Below, piece by piece: positions 44,301-59,300 of a stretch of DNA of 64,000 nucleotides (the stretch's first letter is position 1; each line of letters begins with the position of its first letter). Origin of the DNA: Gracilaria gracilis (lineage: Eukaryota; Rhodophyta; Florideophyceae; Gracilariales; Gracilariaceae). The translations under genes and the position numbers were made by a program. The notes below the pieces were generated by a model, which was not told the DNA's origin, searched no databases, and saw only the letters and a list, made by a program, of their open reading frames with translations. The DNA lies in assembly GCA_030374805.1 (NCBI GenBank), contig JARGSG010000098.1:178773-242772 (forward strand). Direction: 5' to 3'.

Positions 44301-47300
44301 GATGTAGGGGAGACGATGTTTTCAGTTGTGAGCCGGAAGGAGGTGAAAATCAGTCATGGTGGAAAGAGTTTGGGTTTTATATTGATTAGAGGTTCATAGG
44401 TGTAGTTCAGGGGAGAGGCTAGAGTGATGTGCGGTATGCTTGCCTGTTTTGGTGTTTGGTTCCATCCGACTACTGTGGCGGCAGTGGCGATTGCTGTGGT
44501 TGCAAGGCGTTGTGCCATCGGAGGGTTTGGTGCGGATACAACAGGATTGGCGTGTATACAGCATACGATATGGGAATAGGCATAATTGAACTGGTCGATA
44601 ATCATTGATAAGGTACTTGAAGGTAGGCATGACAGTATTCGGAGGGCTTGGGGTCAGGGTTGTTTGTCTCGTGGTTTTGGTGGTGGTTTGTGCGGGGTTA
44701 TGGTTTCGAAAGGCGTACTGAACGATTTGATAGGGGATGGATAGTGTGTATCTATACGTTACGTGTGTTTACGAGAGTCTTGAAAGCTAGAGTGCTGGAT
44801 TTTGGCCCTAGAAGGCAATGGAAGCCAATTGGAAAGTATAGCGATTTTTGTGCTGTTTATGTAGAGGATTTTGTTAGTAGTAATTGACAAGGCGTGTCGC
44901 GATTTTTGGGTGAGATGTTTGAGGAGGGTGCGGGAGGAGTATAGGAGGGATCTGATAGTGAATATTGTGTTTTGTGTAATTGAAAATGGGAAAAAGTAAT
45001 TGAAAAAAGCGAGAAGTAGGTTGAAGAGGGTATAACGGTAGAAAATGGGAATGGGAGACGGTCTGAGAATGGAAGAACAGATGGCAGAGATGTAGGGGAG
45101 ACGATGTTTTCAGTTGTGAGCCGGAAGGAGGTGAAAATCAGTCATGGTGGAAAGAGTTTGGGTTTTATATTGATTAGAGGTTCATAGGTGTAGTTCAGGG
45201 GAGAGGCTAGAGTGATGTGCGGTATGCTTGCCTGTTTTGGTGTTTGGTTCCATCCGACTACTGTGGCGGCAGTGGCGATTGCTGTGGTTGCAAGGCGTTG
45301 TGCCATCGGAGGGTTTGGTGCGGATACAACAGGATTGGCGTGTATACAGCATACGATATGGGAATAGGCATAATTGAACTGGTCGATAATCATTGATAAG
45401 GTACTTGAAGGTAGGCATGACAGTATTCGGAGGGCTTGGGGTCAGGGTTGTTTGTCTCGTGGTTTTGGTGGTGGTTTGTGCGGGGTTATGGTTTCGAAAG
45501 GCGTACTGAACGATTTGATAGGGGATGGATAGTGTGTATCTATACGTTACGTGTGTTTACGAGAGTCTTGAAAGCTAGAGTGCTGGATTTTGGCCCTAGA
45601 AGGCAATGGAAGCCAATTGGAAAGTATAGCGATTTTTGTGCTGTTTATGTAGAGGATTTTGTTAGTAGTAATTGACAAGGCGTGTCGCGATTTTTGGGTG
45701 AGATGTTTGAGGAGGGTGCGGGAGGAGTATAGGAGGGATCTGATAGTGAATATTGTGTTTTGTGTAATTGAAAATGGGAAAAAGTAATTGAAAAAAGCGA
45801 GAAGTAGGTTGAAGAGGGTATAACGGTAGAAAATGGGAATGGGAGACGGTCTGAGAATGGAAGAACAGATGGCAGAGATGTAGGGGAGACGATGTTTTCA
45901 GTTGTGAGCCGGAAGGAGGTGAAAATCAGTCATGGTGGAAAGAGTTTGGGTTTTATATTGATTAGAGGTTCATAGGTGTAGTTCAGGGGAGAGGCTAGAG
46001 TGATGTGCGGTATGCTTGCCTGTTTTGGTGTTTGGTTCCATCCGACTACTGTGGCGGCAGTGGCGATTGCTGTGGTTGCAAGGCGTTGTGCCATCGGAGG
46101 GTTTGGTGCGGATACAACAGGATTGGCGTGTATACAGCATACGATATGGGAATAGGCATAATTGAACTGGTCGATAATCATTGATAAGGTACTTGAAGGT
46201 AGGCATGACAGTATTCGGAGGGCTTGGGGTCAGGGTTGTTTGTCTCGTGGTTTTGGTGGTGGTTTGTGCGGGGTTATGGTTTCGAAAGGCGTACTGAACG
46301 ATTTGATAGGGGATGGATAGTGTGTATCTATACGTTACGTGTGTTTACGAGAGTCTTGAAAGCTAGAGTGCTGGATTTTGGCCCTAGAAGGCAATGGAAG
46401 CCAATTGGAAAGTATAGCGATTTTTGTGCTGTTTATGTAGAGGATTTTGTTAGTAGTAATTGACAAGGCGTGTCGCGATTTTTGGGTGAGATGTTTGAGG
46501 AGGGTGCGGGAGGAGTATAGGAGGGATCTGATAGTGAATATTGTGTTTTGTGTAATTGAAAATGGGAAAAAGTAATTGAAAAAAGCGAGAAGTAGGTTGA
46601 AGAGGGTATAACGGTAGAAAATGGGAATGGGAGACGGTCTGAGAATGGAAGAACAGATGGCAGAGATGTAGGGGAGACGATGTTTTCAGTTGTGAGCCGG
46701 AAGGAGGTGAAAATCAGTCATGGTGGAAAGAGTTTGGGTTTTATATTGATTAGAGGTTCATAGGTGTAGTTCAGGGGAGAGGCTAGAGTGATGTGCGGTA
46801 TGCTTGCCTGTTTTGGTGTTTGGTTCCATCCGACTACTGTGGCGGCAGTGGCGATTGCTGTGGTTGCAAGGCGTTGTGCCATCGGAGGGTTTGGTGCGGA
46901 TACAACAGGATTGGCGTGTATACAGCATACGATATGGGAATAGGCATAATTGAACTGGTCGATAATCATTGATAAGGTACTTGAAGGTAGGCATGACAGT
47001 ATTCGGAGGGCTTGGGGTCAGGGTTGTTTGTCTCGTGGTTTTGGTGGTGGTTTGTGCGGGGTTATGGTTTCGAAAGGCGTACTGAACGATTTGATAGGGG
47101 ATGGATAGTGTGTATCTATACGTTACGTGTGTTTACGAGAGTCTTGAAAGCTAGAGTGCTGGATTTTGGCCCTAGAAGGCAATGGAAGCCAATTGGAAAG
47201 TATAGCGATTTTTGTGCTGTTTATGTAGAGGATTTTGTTAGTAGTAATTGACAAGGCGTGTCGCGATTTTTGGGTGAGATGTTTGAGGAGGGTGCGGGAG

Positions 47301-50300
47301 GAGTATAGGAGGGATCTGATAGTGAATATTGTGTTTTGTGTAATTGAAAATGGGAAAAAGTAATTGAAAAAAGCGAGAAGTAGGTTGAAGAGGGTATAAC
47401 GGTAGAAAATGGGAATGGGAGACGGTCTGAGAATGGAAGAACAGATGGCAGAGATGTAGGGGAGACGATGTTTTCAGTTGTGAGCCGGAAGGAGGTGAAA
47501 ATCAGTCATGGTGGAAAGAGTTTGGGTTTTATATTGATTAGAGGTTCATAGGTGTAGTTCAGGGGAGAGGCTAGAGTGATGTGCGGTATGCTTGCCTGTT
47601 TTGGTGTTTGGTTCCATCCGACTACTGTGGCGGCAGTGGCGATTGCTGTGGTTGCAAGGCGTTGTGCCATCGGAGGGTTTGGTGCGGATACAACAGGATT
47701 GGCGTGTATACAGCATACGATATGGGAATAGGCATAATTGAACTGGTCGATAATCATTGATAAGGTACTTGAAGGTAGGCATGACAGTATTCGGAGGGCT
47801 TGGGGTCAGGGTTGTTTGTCTCGTGGTTTTGGTGGTGGTTTGTGCGGGGTTATGGTTTCGAAAGGCGTACTGAACGATTTGATAGGGGATGGATAGTGTG
47901 TATCTATACGTTACGTGTGTTTACGAGAGTCTTGAAAGCTAGAGTGCTGGATTTTGGCCCTAGAAGGCAATGGAAGCCAATTGGAAAGTATAGCGATTTT
48001 TGTGCTGTTTATGTAGAGGATTTTGTTAGTAGTAATTGACAAGGCGTGTCGCGATTTTTGGGTGAGATGTTTGAGGAGGGTGCGGGAGGAGTATAGGAGG
48101 GATCTGATAGTGAATATTGTGTTTTGTGTAATTGAAAATGGGAAAAAGTAATTGAAAAAAGCGAGAAGTAGGTTGAAGAGGGTATAACGGTAGAAAATGG
48201 GAATGGGAGACGGTCTGAGAATGGAAGAACAGATGGCAGAGATGTAGGGGAGACGATGTTTTCAGTTGTGAGCCGGAAGGAGGTGAAAATCAGTCATGGT
48301 GGAAAGAGTTTGGGTTTTATATTGATTAGAGGTTCATAGGTGTAGTTCAGGGGAGAGGCTAGAGTGATGTGCGGTATGCTTGCCTGTTTTGGTGTTTGGT
48401 TCCATCCGACTACTGTGGCGGCAGTGGCGATTGCTGTGGTTGCAAGGCGTTGTGCCATCGGAGGGTTTGGTGCGGATACAACAGGATTGGCGTGTATACA
48501 GCATACGATATGGGAATAGGCATAATTGAACTGGTCGATAATCATTGATAAGGTACTTGAAGGTAGGCATGACAGTATTCGGAGGGCTTGGGGTCAGGGT
48601 TGTTTGTCTCGTGGTTTTGGTGGTGGTTTGTGCGGGGTTATGGTTTCGAAAGGCGTACTGAACGATTTGATAGGGGATGGATAGTGTGTATCTATACGTT
48701 ACGTGTGTTTACGAGAGTCTTGAAAGCTAGAGTGCTGGATTTTGGCCCTAGAAGGCAATGGAAGCCAATTGGAAAGTATAGCGATTTTTGTGCTGTTTAT
48801 GTAGAGGATTTTGTTAGTAGTAATTGACAAGGCGTGTCGCGATTTTTGGGTGAGATGTTTGAGGAGGGTGCGGGAGGAGTATAGGAGGGATCTGATAGTG
48901 AATATTGTGTTTTGTGTAATTGAAAATGGGAAAAAGTAATTGAAAAAAGCGAGAAGTAGGTTGAAGAGGGTATAACGGTAGAAAATGGGAATGGGAGACG
49001 GTCTGAGAATGGAAGAACAGATGGCAGAGATGTAGGGGAGACGATGTTTTCAGTTGTGAGCCGGAAGGAGGTGAAAATCAGTCATGGTGGAAAGAGTTTG
49101 GGTTTTATATTGATTAGAGGTTCATAGGTGTAGTTCAGGGGAGAGGCTAGAGTGATGTGCGGTATGCTTGCCTGTTTTGGTGTTTGGTTCCATCCGACTA
49201 CTGTGGCGGCAGTGGCGATTGCTGTGGTTGCAAGGCGTTGTGCCATCGGAGGGTTTGGTGCGGATACAACAGGATTGGCGTGTATACAGCATACGATATG
49301 GGAATAGGCATAATTGAACTGGTCGATAATCATTGATAAGGTACTTGAAGGTAGGCATGACAGTATTCGGAGGGCTTGGGGTCAGGGTTGTTTGTCTCGT
49401 GGTTTTGGTGGTGGTTTGTGCGGGGTTATGGTTTCGAAAGGCGTACTGAACGATTTGATAGGGGATGGATAGTGTGTATCTATACGTTACGTGTGTTTAC
49501 GAGAGTCTTGAAAGCTAGAGTGCTGGATTTTGGCCCTAGAAGGCAATGGAAGCCAATTGGAAAGTATAGCGATTTTTGTGCTGTTTATGTAGAGGATTTT
49601 GTTAGTAGTAATTGACAAGGCGTGTCGCGATTTTTGGGTGAGATGTTTGAGGAGGGTGCGGGAGGAGTATAGGAGGGATCTGATAGTGAATATTGTGTTT
49701 TGTGTAATTGAAAATGGGAAAAAGTAATTGAAAAAAGCGAGAAGTAGGTTGAAGAGGGTATAACGGTAGAAAATGGGAATGGGAGACGGTCTGAGAATGG
49801 AAGAACAGATGGCAGAGATGTAGGGGAGACGATGTTTTCAGTTGTGAGCCGGAAGGAGGTGAAAATCAGTCATGGTGGAAAGAGTTTGGGTTTTATATTG
49901 ATTAGAGGTTCATAGGTGTAGTTCAGGGGAGAGGCTAGAGTGATGTGCGGTATGCTTGCCTGTTTTGGTGTTTGGTTCCATCCGACTACTGTGGCGGCAG
50001 TGGCGATTGCTGTGGTTGCAAGGCGTTGTGCCATCGGAGGGTTTGGTGCGGATACAACAGGATTGGCGTGTATACAGCATACGATATGGGAATAGGCATA
50101 ATTGAACTGGTCGATAATCATTGATAAGGTACTTGAAGGTAGGCATGACAGTATTCGGAGGGCTTGGGGTCAGGGTTGTTTGTCTCGTGGTTTTGGTGGT
50201 GGTTTGTGCGGGGTTATGGTTTCGAAAGGCGTACTGAACGATTTGATAGGGGATGGATAGTGTGTATCTATACGTTACGTGTGTTTACGAGAGTCTTGAA

Positions 50301-53300
50301 AGCTAGAGTGCTGGATTTTGGCCCTAGAAGGCAATGGAAGCCAATTGGAAAGTATAGCGATTTTTGTGCTGTTTATGTAGAGGATTTTGTTAGTAGTAAT
50401 TGACAAGGCGTGTCGCGATTTTTGGGTGAGATGTTTGAGGAGGGTGCGGGAGGAGTATAGGAGGGATCTGATAGTGAATATTGTGTTTTGTGTAATTGAA
50501 AATGGGAAAAAGTAATTGAAAAAAGCGAGAAGTAGGTTGAAGAGGGTATAACGGTAGAAAATGGGAATGGGAGACGGTCTGAGAATGGAAGAACAGATGG
50601 CAGAGATGTAGGGGAGACGATGTTTTCAGTTGTGAGCCGGAAGGAGGTGAAAATCAGTCATGGTGGAAAGAGTTTGGGTTTTATATTGATTAGAGGTTCA
50701 TAGGTGTAGTTCAGGGGAGAGGCTAGAGTGATGTGCGGTATGCTTGCCTGTTTTGGTGTTTGGTTCCATCCGACTACTGTGGCGGCAGTGGCGATTGCTG
50801 TGGTTGCAAGGCGTTGTGCCATCGGAGGGTTTGGTGCGGATACAACAGGATTGGCGTGTATACAGCATACGATATGGGAATAGGCATAATTGAACTGGTC
50901 GATAATCATTGATAAGGTACTTGAAGGTAGGCATGACAGTATTCGGAGGGCTTGGGGTCAGGGTTGTTTGTCTCGTGGTTTTGGTGGTGGTTTGTGCGGG
51001 GTTATGGTTTCGAAAGGCGTACTGAACGATTTGATAGGGGATGGATAGTGTGTATCTATACGTTACGTGTGTTTACGAGAGTCTTGAAAGCTAGAGTGCT
51101 GGATTTTGGCCCTAGAAGGCAATGGAAGCCAATTGGAAAGTATAGCGATTTTTGTGCTGTTTATGTAGAGGATTTTGTTAGTAGTAATTGACAAGGCGTG
51201 TCGCGATTTTTGGGTGAGATGTTTGAGGAGGGTGCGGGAGGAGTATAGGAGGGATCTGATAGTGAATATTGTGTTTTGTGTAATTGAAAATGGGAAAAAG
51301 TAATTGAAAAAAGCGAGAAGTAGGTTGAAGAGGGTATAACGGTAGAAAATGGGAATGGGAGACGGTCTGAGAATGGAAGAACAGATGGCAGAGATGTAGG
51401 GGAGACGATGTTTTCAGTTGTGAGCCGGAAGGAGGTGAAAATCAGTCATGGTGGAAAGAGTTTGGGTTTTATATTGATTAGAGGTTCATAGGTGTAGTTC
51501 AGGGGAGAGGCTAGAGTGATGTGCGGTATGCTTGCCTGTTTTGGTGTTTGGTTCCATCCGACTACTGTGGCGGCAGTGGCGATTGCTGTGGTTGCAAGGC
51601 GTTGTGCCATCGGAGGGTTTGGTGCGGATACAACAGGATTGGCGTGTATACAGCATACGATATGGGAATAGGCATAATTGAACTGGTCGATAATCATTGA
51701 TAAGGTACTTGAAGGTAGGCATGACAGTATTCGGAGGGCTTGGGGTCAGGGTTGTTTGTCTCGTGGTTTTGGTGGTGGTTTGTGCGGGGTTATGGTTTCG
51801 AAAGGCGTACTGAACGATTTGATAGGGGATGGATAGTGTGTATCTATACGTTACGTGTGTTTACGAGAGTCTTGAAAGCTAGAGTGCTGGATTTTGGCCC
51901 TAGAAGGCAATGGAAGCCAATTGGAAAGTATAGCGATTTTTGTGCTGTTTATGTAGAGGATTTTGTTAGTAGTAATTGACAAGGCGTGTCGCGATTTTTG
52001 GGTGAGATGTTTGAGGAGGGTGCGGGAGGAGTATAGGAGGGATCTGATAGTGAATATTGTGTTTTGTGTAATTGAAAATGGGAAAAAGTAATTGAAAAAA
52101 GCGAGAAGTAGGTTGAAGAGGGTATAACGGTAGAAAATGGGAATGGGAGACGGTCTGAGAATGGAAGAACAGATGGCAGAGATGTAGGGGAGACGATGTT
52201 TTCAGTTGTGAGCCGGAAGGAGGTGAAAATCAGTCATGGTGGAAAGAGTTTGGGTTTTATATTGATTAGAGGTTCATAGGTGTAGTTCAGGGGAGAGGCT
52301 AGAGTGATGTGCGGTATGCTTGCCTGTTTTGGTGTTTGGTTCCATCCGACTACTGTGGCGGCAGTGGCGATTGCTGTGGTTGCAAGGCGTTGTGCCATCG
52401 GAGGGTTTGGTGCGGATACAACAGGATTGGCGTGTATACAGCATACGATATGGGAATAGGCATAATTGAACTGGTCGATAATCATTGATAAGGTACTTGA
52501 AGGTAGGCATGACAGTATTCGGAGGGCTTGGGGTCAGGGTTGTTTGTCTCGTGGTTTTGGTGGTGGTTTGTGCGGGGTTATGGTTTCGAAAGGCGTACTG
52601 AACGATTTGATAGGGGATGGATAGTGTGTATCTATACGTTACGTGTGTTTACGAGAGTCTTGAAAGCTAGAGTGCTGGATTTTGGCCCTAGAAGGCAATG
52701 GAAGCCAATTGGAAAGTATAGCGATTTTTGTGCTGTTTATGTAGAGGATTTTGTTAGTAGTAATTGACAAGGCGTGTCGCGATTTTTGGGTGAGATGTTT
52801 GAGGAGGGTGCGGGAGGAGTATAGGAGGGATCTGATAGTGAATATTGTGTTTTGTGTAATTGAAAATGGGAAAAAGTAATTGAAAAAAGCGAGAAGTAGG
52901 TTGAAGAGGGTATAACGGTAGAAAATGGGAATGGGAGACGGTCTGAGAATGGAAGAACAGATGGCAGAGATGTAGGGGAGACGATGTTTTCAGTTGTGAG
53001 CCGGAAGGAGGTGAAAATCAGTCATGGTGGAAAGAGTTTGGGTTTTATATTGATTAGAGGTTCATAGGTGTAGTTCAGGGGAGAGGCTAGAGTGATGTGC
53101 GGTATGCTTGCCTGTTTTGGTGTTTGGTTCCATCCGACTACTGTGGCGGCAGTGGCGATTGCTGTGGTTGCAAGGCGTTGTGCCATCGGAGGGTTTGGTG
53201 CGGATACAACAGGATTGGCGTGTATACAGCATACGATATGGGAATAGGCATAATTGAACTGGTCGATAATCATTGATAAGGTACTTGAAGGTAGGCATGA

Positions 53301-56300
53301 CAGTATTCGGAGGGCTTGGGGTCAGGGTTGTTTGTCTCGTGGTTTTGGTGGTGGTTTGTGCGGGGTTATGGTTTCGAAAGGCGTACTGAACGATTTGATA
53401 GGGGATGGATAGTGTGTATCTATACGTTACGTGTGTTTACGAGAGTCTTGAAAGCTAGAGTGCTGGATTTTGGCCCTAGAAGGCAATGGAAGCCAATTGG
53501 AAAGTATAGCGATTTTTGTGCTGTTTATGTAGAGGATTTTGTTAGTAGTAATTGACAAGGCGTGTCGCGATTTTTGGGTGAGATGTTTGAGGAGGGTGCG
53601 GGAGGAGTATAGGAGGGATCTGATAGTGAATATTGTGTTTTGTGTAATTGAAAATGGGAAAAAGTAATTGAAAAAAGCGAGAAGTAGGTTGAAGAGGGTA
53701 TAACGGTAGAAAATGGGAATGGGAGACGGTCTGAGAATGGAAGAACAGATGGCAGAGATGTAGGGGAGACGATGTTTTCAGTTGTGAGCCGGAAGGAGGT
53801 GAAAATCAGTCATGGTGGAAAGAGTTTGGGTTTTATATTGATTAGAGGTTCATAGGTGTAGTTCAGGGGAGAGGCTAGAGTGATGTGCGGTATGCTTGCC
53901 TGTTTTGGTGTTTGGTTCCATCCGACTACTGTGGCGGCAGTGGCGATTGCTGTGGTTGCAAGGCGTTGTGCCATCGGAGGGTTTGGTGCGGATACAACAG
54001 GATTGGCGTGTATACAGCATACGATATGGGAATAGGCATAATTGAACTGGTCGATAATCATTGATAAGGTACTTGAAGGTAGGCATGACAGTATTCGGAG
54101 GGCTTGGGGTCAGGGTTGTTTGTCTCGTGGTTTTGGTGGTGGTTTGTGCGGGGTTATGGTTTCGAAAGGCGTACTGAACGATTTGATAGGGGATGGATAG
54201 TGTGTATCTATACGTTACGTGTGTTTACGAGAGTCTTGAAAGCTAGAGTGCTGGATTTTGGCCCTAGAAGGCAATGGAAGCCAATTGGAAAGTATAGCGA
54301 TTTTTGTGCTGTTTATGTAGAGGATTTTGTTAGTAGTAATTGACAAGGCGTGTCGCGATTTTTGGGTGAGATGTTTGAGGAGGGTGCGGGAGGAGTATAG
54401 GAGGGATCTGATAGTGAATATTGTGTTTTGTGTAATTGAAAATGGGAAAAAGTAATTGAAAAAAGCGAGAAGTAGGTTGAAGAGGGTATAACGGTAGAAA
54501 ATGGGAATGGGAGACGGTCTGAGAATGGAAGAACAGATGGCAGAGATGTAGGGGAGACGATGTTTTCAGTTGTGAGCCGGAAGGAGGTGAAAATCAGTCA
54601 TGGTGGAAAGAGTTTGGGTTTTATATTGATTAGAGGTTCATAGGTGTAGTTCAGGGGAGAGGCTAGAGTGATGTGCGGTATGCTTGCCTGTTTTGGTGTT
54701 TGGTTCCATCCGACTACTGTGGCGGCAGTGGCGATTGCTGTGGTTGCAAGGCGTTGTGCCATCGGAGGGTTTGGTGCGGATACAACAGGATTGGCGTGTA
54801 TACAGCATACGATATGGGAATAGGCATAATTGAACTGGTCGATAATCATTGATAAGGTACTTGAAGGTAGGCATGACAGTATTCGGAGGGCTTGGGGTCA
54901 GGGTTGTTTGTCTCGTGGTTTTGGTGGTGGTTTGTGCGGGGTTATGGTTTCGAAAGGCGTACTGAACGATTTGATAGGGGATGGATAGTGTGTATCTATA
55001 CGTTACGTGTGTTTACGAGAGTCTTGAAAGCTAGAGTGCTGGATTTTGGCCCTAGAAGGCAATGGAAGCCAATTGGAAAGTATAGCGATTTTTGTGCTGT
55101 TTATGTAGAGGATTTTGTTAGTAGTAATTGACAAGGCGTGTCGCGATTTTTGGGTGAGATGTTTGAGGAGGGTGCGGGAGGAGTATAGGAGGGATCTGAT
55201 AGTGAATATTGTGTTTTGTGTAATTGAAAATGGGAAAAAGTAATTGAAAAAAGCGAGAAGTAGGTTGAAGAGGGTATAACGGTAGAAAATGGGAATGGGA
55301 GACGGTCTGAGAATGGAAGAACAGATGGCAGAGATGTAGGGGAGACGATGTTTTCAGTTGTGAGCCGGAAGGAGGTGAAAATCAGTCATGGTGGAAAGAG
55401 TTTGGGTTTTATATTGATTAGAGGTTCATAGGTGTAGTTCAGGGGAGAGGCTAGAGTGATGTGCGGTATGCTTGCCTGTTTTGGTGTTTGGTTCCATCCG
55501 ACTACTGTGGCGGCAGTGGCGATTGCTGTGGTTGCAAGGCGTTGTGCCATCGGAGGGTTTGGTGCGGATACAACAGGATTGGCGTGTATACAGCATACGA
55601 TATGGGAATAGGCATAATTGAACTGGTCGATAATCATTGATAAGGTACTTGAAGGTAGGCATGACAGTATTCGGAGGGCTTGGGGTCAGGGTTGTTTGTC
55701 TCGTGGTTTTGGTGGTGGTTTGTGCGGGGTTATGGTTTCGAAAGGCGTACTGAACGATTTGATAGGGGATGGATAGTGTGTATCTATACGTTACGTGTGT
55801 TTACGAGAGTCTTGAAAGCTAGAGTGCTGGATTTTGGCCCTAGAAGGCAATGGAAGCCAATTGGAAAGTATAGCGATTTTTGTGCTGTTTATGTAGAGGA
55901 TTTTGTTAGTAGTAATTGACAAGGCGTGTCGCGATTTTTTGGGTGAGATGTTTGAGGAGGGTGCGGGAGGAGTATAGGAGGGATCTGATAGTGAATATTG
56001 TGTTTTGTGTAATTGAAAATGGGAAAAAGTAATTGAAAAAAGCGAGAAGTAGGTTGAAGAGGGTATAACGGTAGAAAATGGGAATGGGAGACGGTCTGAG
56101 AATGGAAGAACAGATGGCAGAGATGTAGGGGAGACGATGTTTTCAGTTGTGAGCCGGAAGGAGGTGAAAATCAGTCATGGTGGAAAGAGTTTGGGTTTTA
56201 TATTGATTAGAGGTTCATAGGTGTAGTTCAGGGGAGAGGCTAGAGTGATGTGCGGTATGCTTGCCTGTTTTGGTGTTTGGTTCCATCCGACTACTGTGGC

Positions 56301-59300
56301 GGCAGTGGCGATTGCTGTGGTTGCAAGGCGTTGTGCCATCGGAGGGTTTGGTGCGGATACAACAGGATTGGCGTGTATACAGCATACGATATGGGAATAG
56401 GCATAATTGAACTGGTCGATAATCATTGATAAGGTACTTGAAGGTAGGCATGACAGTATTCGGAGGGCTTGGGGTCAGGGTTGTTTGTCTCGTGGTTTTG
56501 GTGGTGGTTTGTGCGGGGTTATGGTTTCGAAAGGCGTACTGAACGATTTGATAGGGGATGGATAGTGTGTATCTATACGTTACGTGTGTTTACGAGAGTC
56601 TTGAAAGCTAGAGTGCTGGATTTTGGCCCTAGAAGGCAATGGAAGCCAATTGGAAAGTATAGCGATTTTTGTGCTGTTTATGTAGAGGATTTTGTTAGTA
56701 GTAATTGACAAGGCGTGTCGCGATTTTTGGGTGAGATGTTTGAGGAGGGTGCGGGAGGAGTATAGGAGGGATCTGATAGTGAATATTGTGTTTTGTGTAA
56801 TTGAAAATGGGAGAAAAGTAATTGAAAAAAGCGAGAAGTAGGTTGAAGAGGGTATAACGGTAGAAAATGGGAATGGGAGACGGTCTGAGAATGGAAGAAC
56901 AGATGGCAGAGATGTAGGGGAGACGATGTTTTCAGTTGTGAGCCGGAAGGAGGTGAAAATCAGTCATGGTGGAAAGAGTTTGGGTTTTATATTGATTAGA
57001 GGTTCATAGGTGTAGTTCAGGGGAGAGGCTAGAGTGATGTGCGGTATGCTTGCCTGTTTTGGTGTTTGGTTCCATCCGACTACTGTGGCGGCAGTGGCGA
57101 TTGCTGTGGTTGCAAGGCGTTGTGCCATCGGAGGGTTTGGTGCGGATACAACAGGATTGGCGTGTATACAGCATACGATATGGGAATAGGCATAATTGAA
57201 CTGGTCGATAATCATTGATAAGGTACTTGAAGGTAGGCATGACAGTATTCGGAGGGCTTGGGGTCAGGGTTGTTTGTCTCGTGGTTTTGGTGGTGGTTTG
57301 TGCGGGGTTATGGTTTCGAAAGGCGTACTGAACGATTTGATAGGGGATGGATAGTGTGTATCTATACGTCACGTGTGTTTACGAGAGTCTTGAAAGCTAG
57401 AGTGCTGGATTTTGGCCCTAGAAGGCAATGGAAGCCAATTGGAAAGTATAGCGATTTTTGTGCTGTTTATGTAGAGGATTTTGTTAGTAGTAATTGACAA
57501 GAGCGTGTCGCGATTTTTGGGTGAGATGTTTGAGGAGGGTGCGGGAGGAGTATAGGGAGGGATCTGATAGTGAATATTGTGTTTTGTGTAATTGAAAATG
57601 GGAAAAAGTAATTGAAAAAAAGCGAGAAGTAGGTTGAAGAGGGTATAACGGTAGAAAATGGGAATGGGAGACGGTCTGAGAATGGAAGAACAGATGGCAG
57701 AGATGTAGGGGAGACGATGTTTTCAGTTGTGAGCCGGAAGGAGGTGAAAATCAGTCATGGTGGAAAGAGTTTGGGTTTTATATTGATTAGAGGTTCATAG
57801 GTGTAGTTCAGGGGAGAGGCTAGAGAGTGATGTGCGGTATGCTTGCCTGTTTTGGTGTTTGGTTCCATCCGACTACTGTGGCGGCAGTGGCGATTGCTGT
57901 GGTTGCAAGGCGTTGTGCCATCGGAGGGTTTGGTGCGGATACAACAGGATTGGCGTGTATACAGCATACGATATGGGAATAGGCATAATTGAACTGGTCG
58001 ATAATCATTGATAAGGTACTTGAAGGTAGGCATGACAGTATTCGAGGGCTTGGGGTCAGGGTTGTTTGTCTCGTGGTTTTGGTGGTGGTTTGTGCGGGGT
58101 TATGGTTTCGAAAGGCGTACTGAACGATTTGATAGGGGATGGATAGTGTGTATCTATACGTTACGTGTGTTTACGAGAGTCTTGAAAGCTAGAGTGCTGG
58201 ATTTTGGCCCTAGAAGGCAATGGAAGCCAATTGGAAAGTATAGCGATTTTTGTGCTGTTTATGTAGAGGATTTTGTTAGTAGTAATTGACAAGGCGTGTC
58301 GCGATTTTTGGGTGAGATGTTTGAGGAGGGTGCGGGAGGAGTATAGGAGGGATCTGATAGTGAATATTGTGTTTTGTGTAATTGAAAATGGGAAAAAGTA
58401 ATTGAAAAAAGCGAGAAGTAGGTTGAAGAGGGTATAACGGTAGAAAATGGGAATGGGAGACGGTCTGAGAATGGAAGAACAGATGGCAGAGATGTAGGGG
58501 AGACGATGTTTTCAGTTGTGAGCCGGAAGGAGGTGAAAATCAGTCATGGTGGAAAGAGTTTGGGTTTTATATTGATTAGAGGTTCATAGGTGTAGTTCAG
58601 GGGAGAGGCTAGAGTGATGTGCGGTATGCTTGCCTGTTTTGGTGTTTGGTTCCATCCGACTACTGTGGCGGCAGTGGCGATTGCTGTGGTTGCAAGGCGT
58701 TGTGCCATCGGAGGGTTTGGTGCGGATACAACAGGATTGGCGTGTATACAGCATACGATATGGGAATAGGCATAATTGAACTGGTCGATAATCATTGATA
58801 AGGTACTTGAAGGTAGGCATGACAGTATTCGGAGGGCTTGGGGTCAGGGTTGTTTGTCTCGTGGTTTTGGTGGTGGTTTGTGCGGGGTTATGGTTTCGAA
58901 AGGCGTACTGAACGATTTGATAGGGGATGGATAGTGTGTATCTATACGTTACGTGTGTTTACGAGAGTCTTGAAAGCTAGAGTGCTGGATTTTGGCCCTA
59001 GAAGGCAATGGAAGCCAATTGGAAAGTATAGCGATTTTTGTGCTGTTTATGTAGAGGATTTTGTTAGTAGTAATTGACAAGGCGTGTCGCGATTTTTGGG
59101 TGAGATGTTTGAGGAGGGTGCGGGAGGAGTATAGGAGGGATCTGATAGTGAATATTGTGTTTTGTGTAATTGAAAATGGGAAAAAGTAATTGAAAAAAGC
59201 GAGAAGTAGGTTGAAGAGGGTATAACGGTAGAAAATGGGAATGGGAGACGGTCTGAGAATGGAAGAACAGATGGCAGAGATGTAGGGGAGACGATGTTTT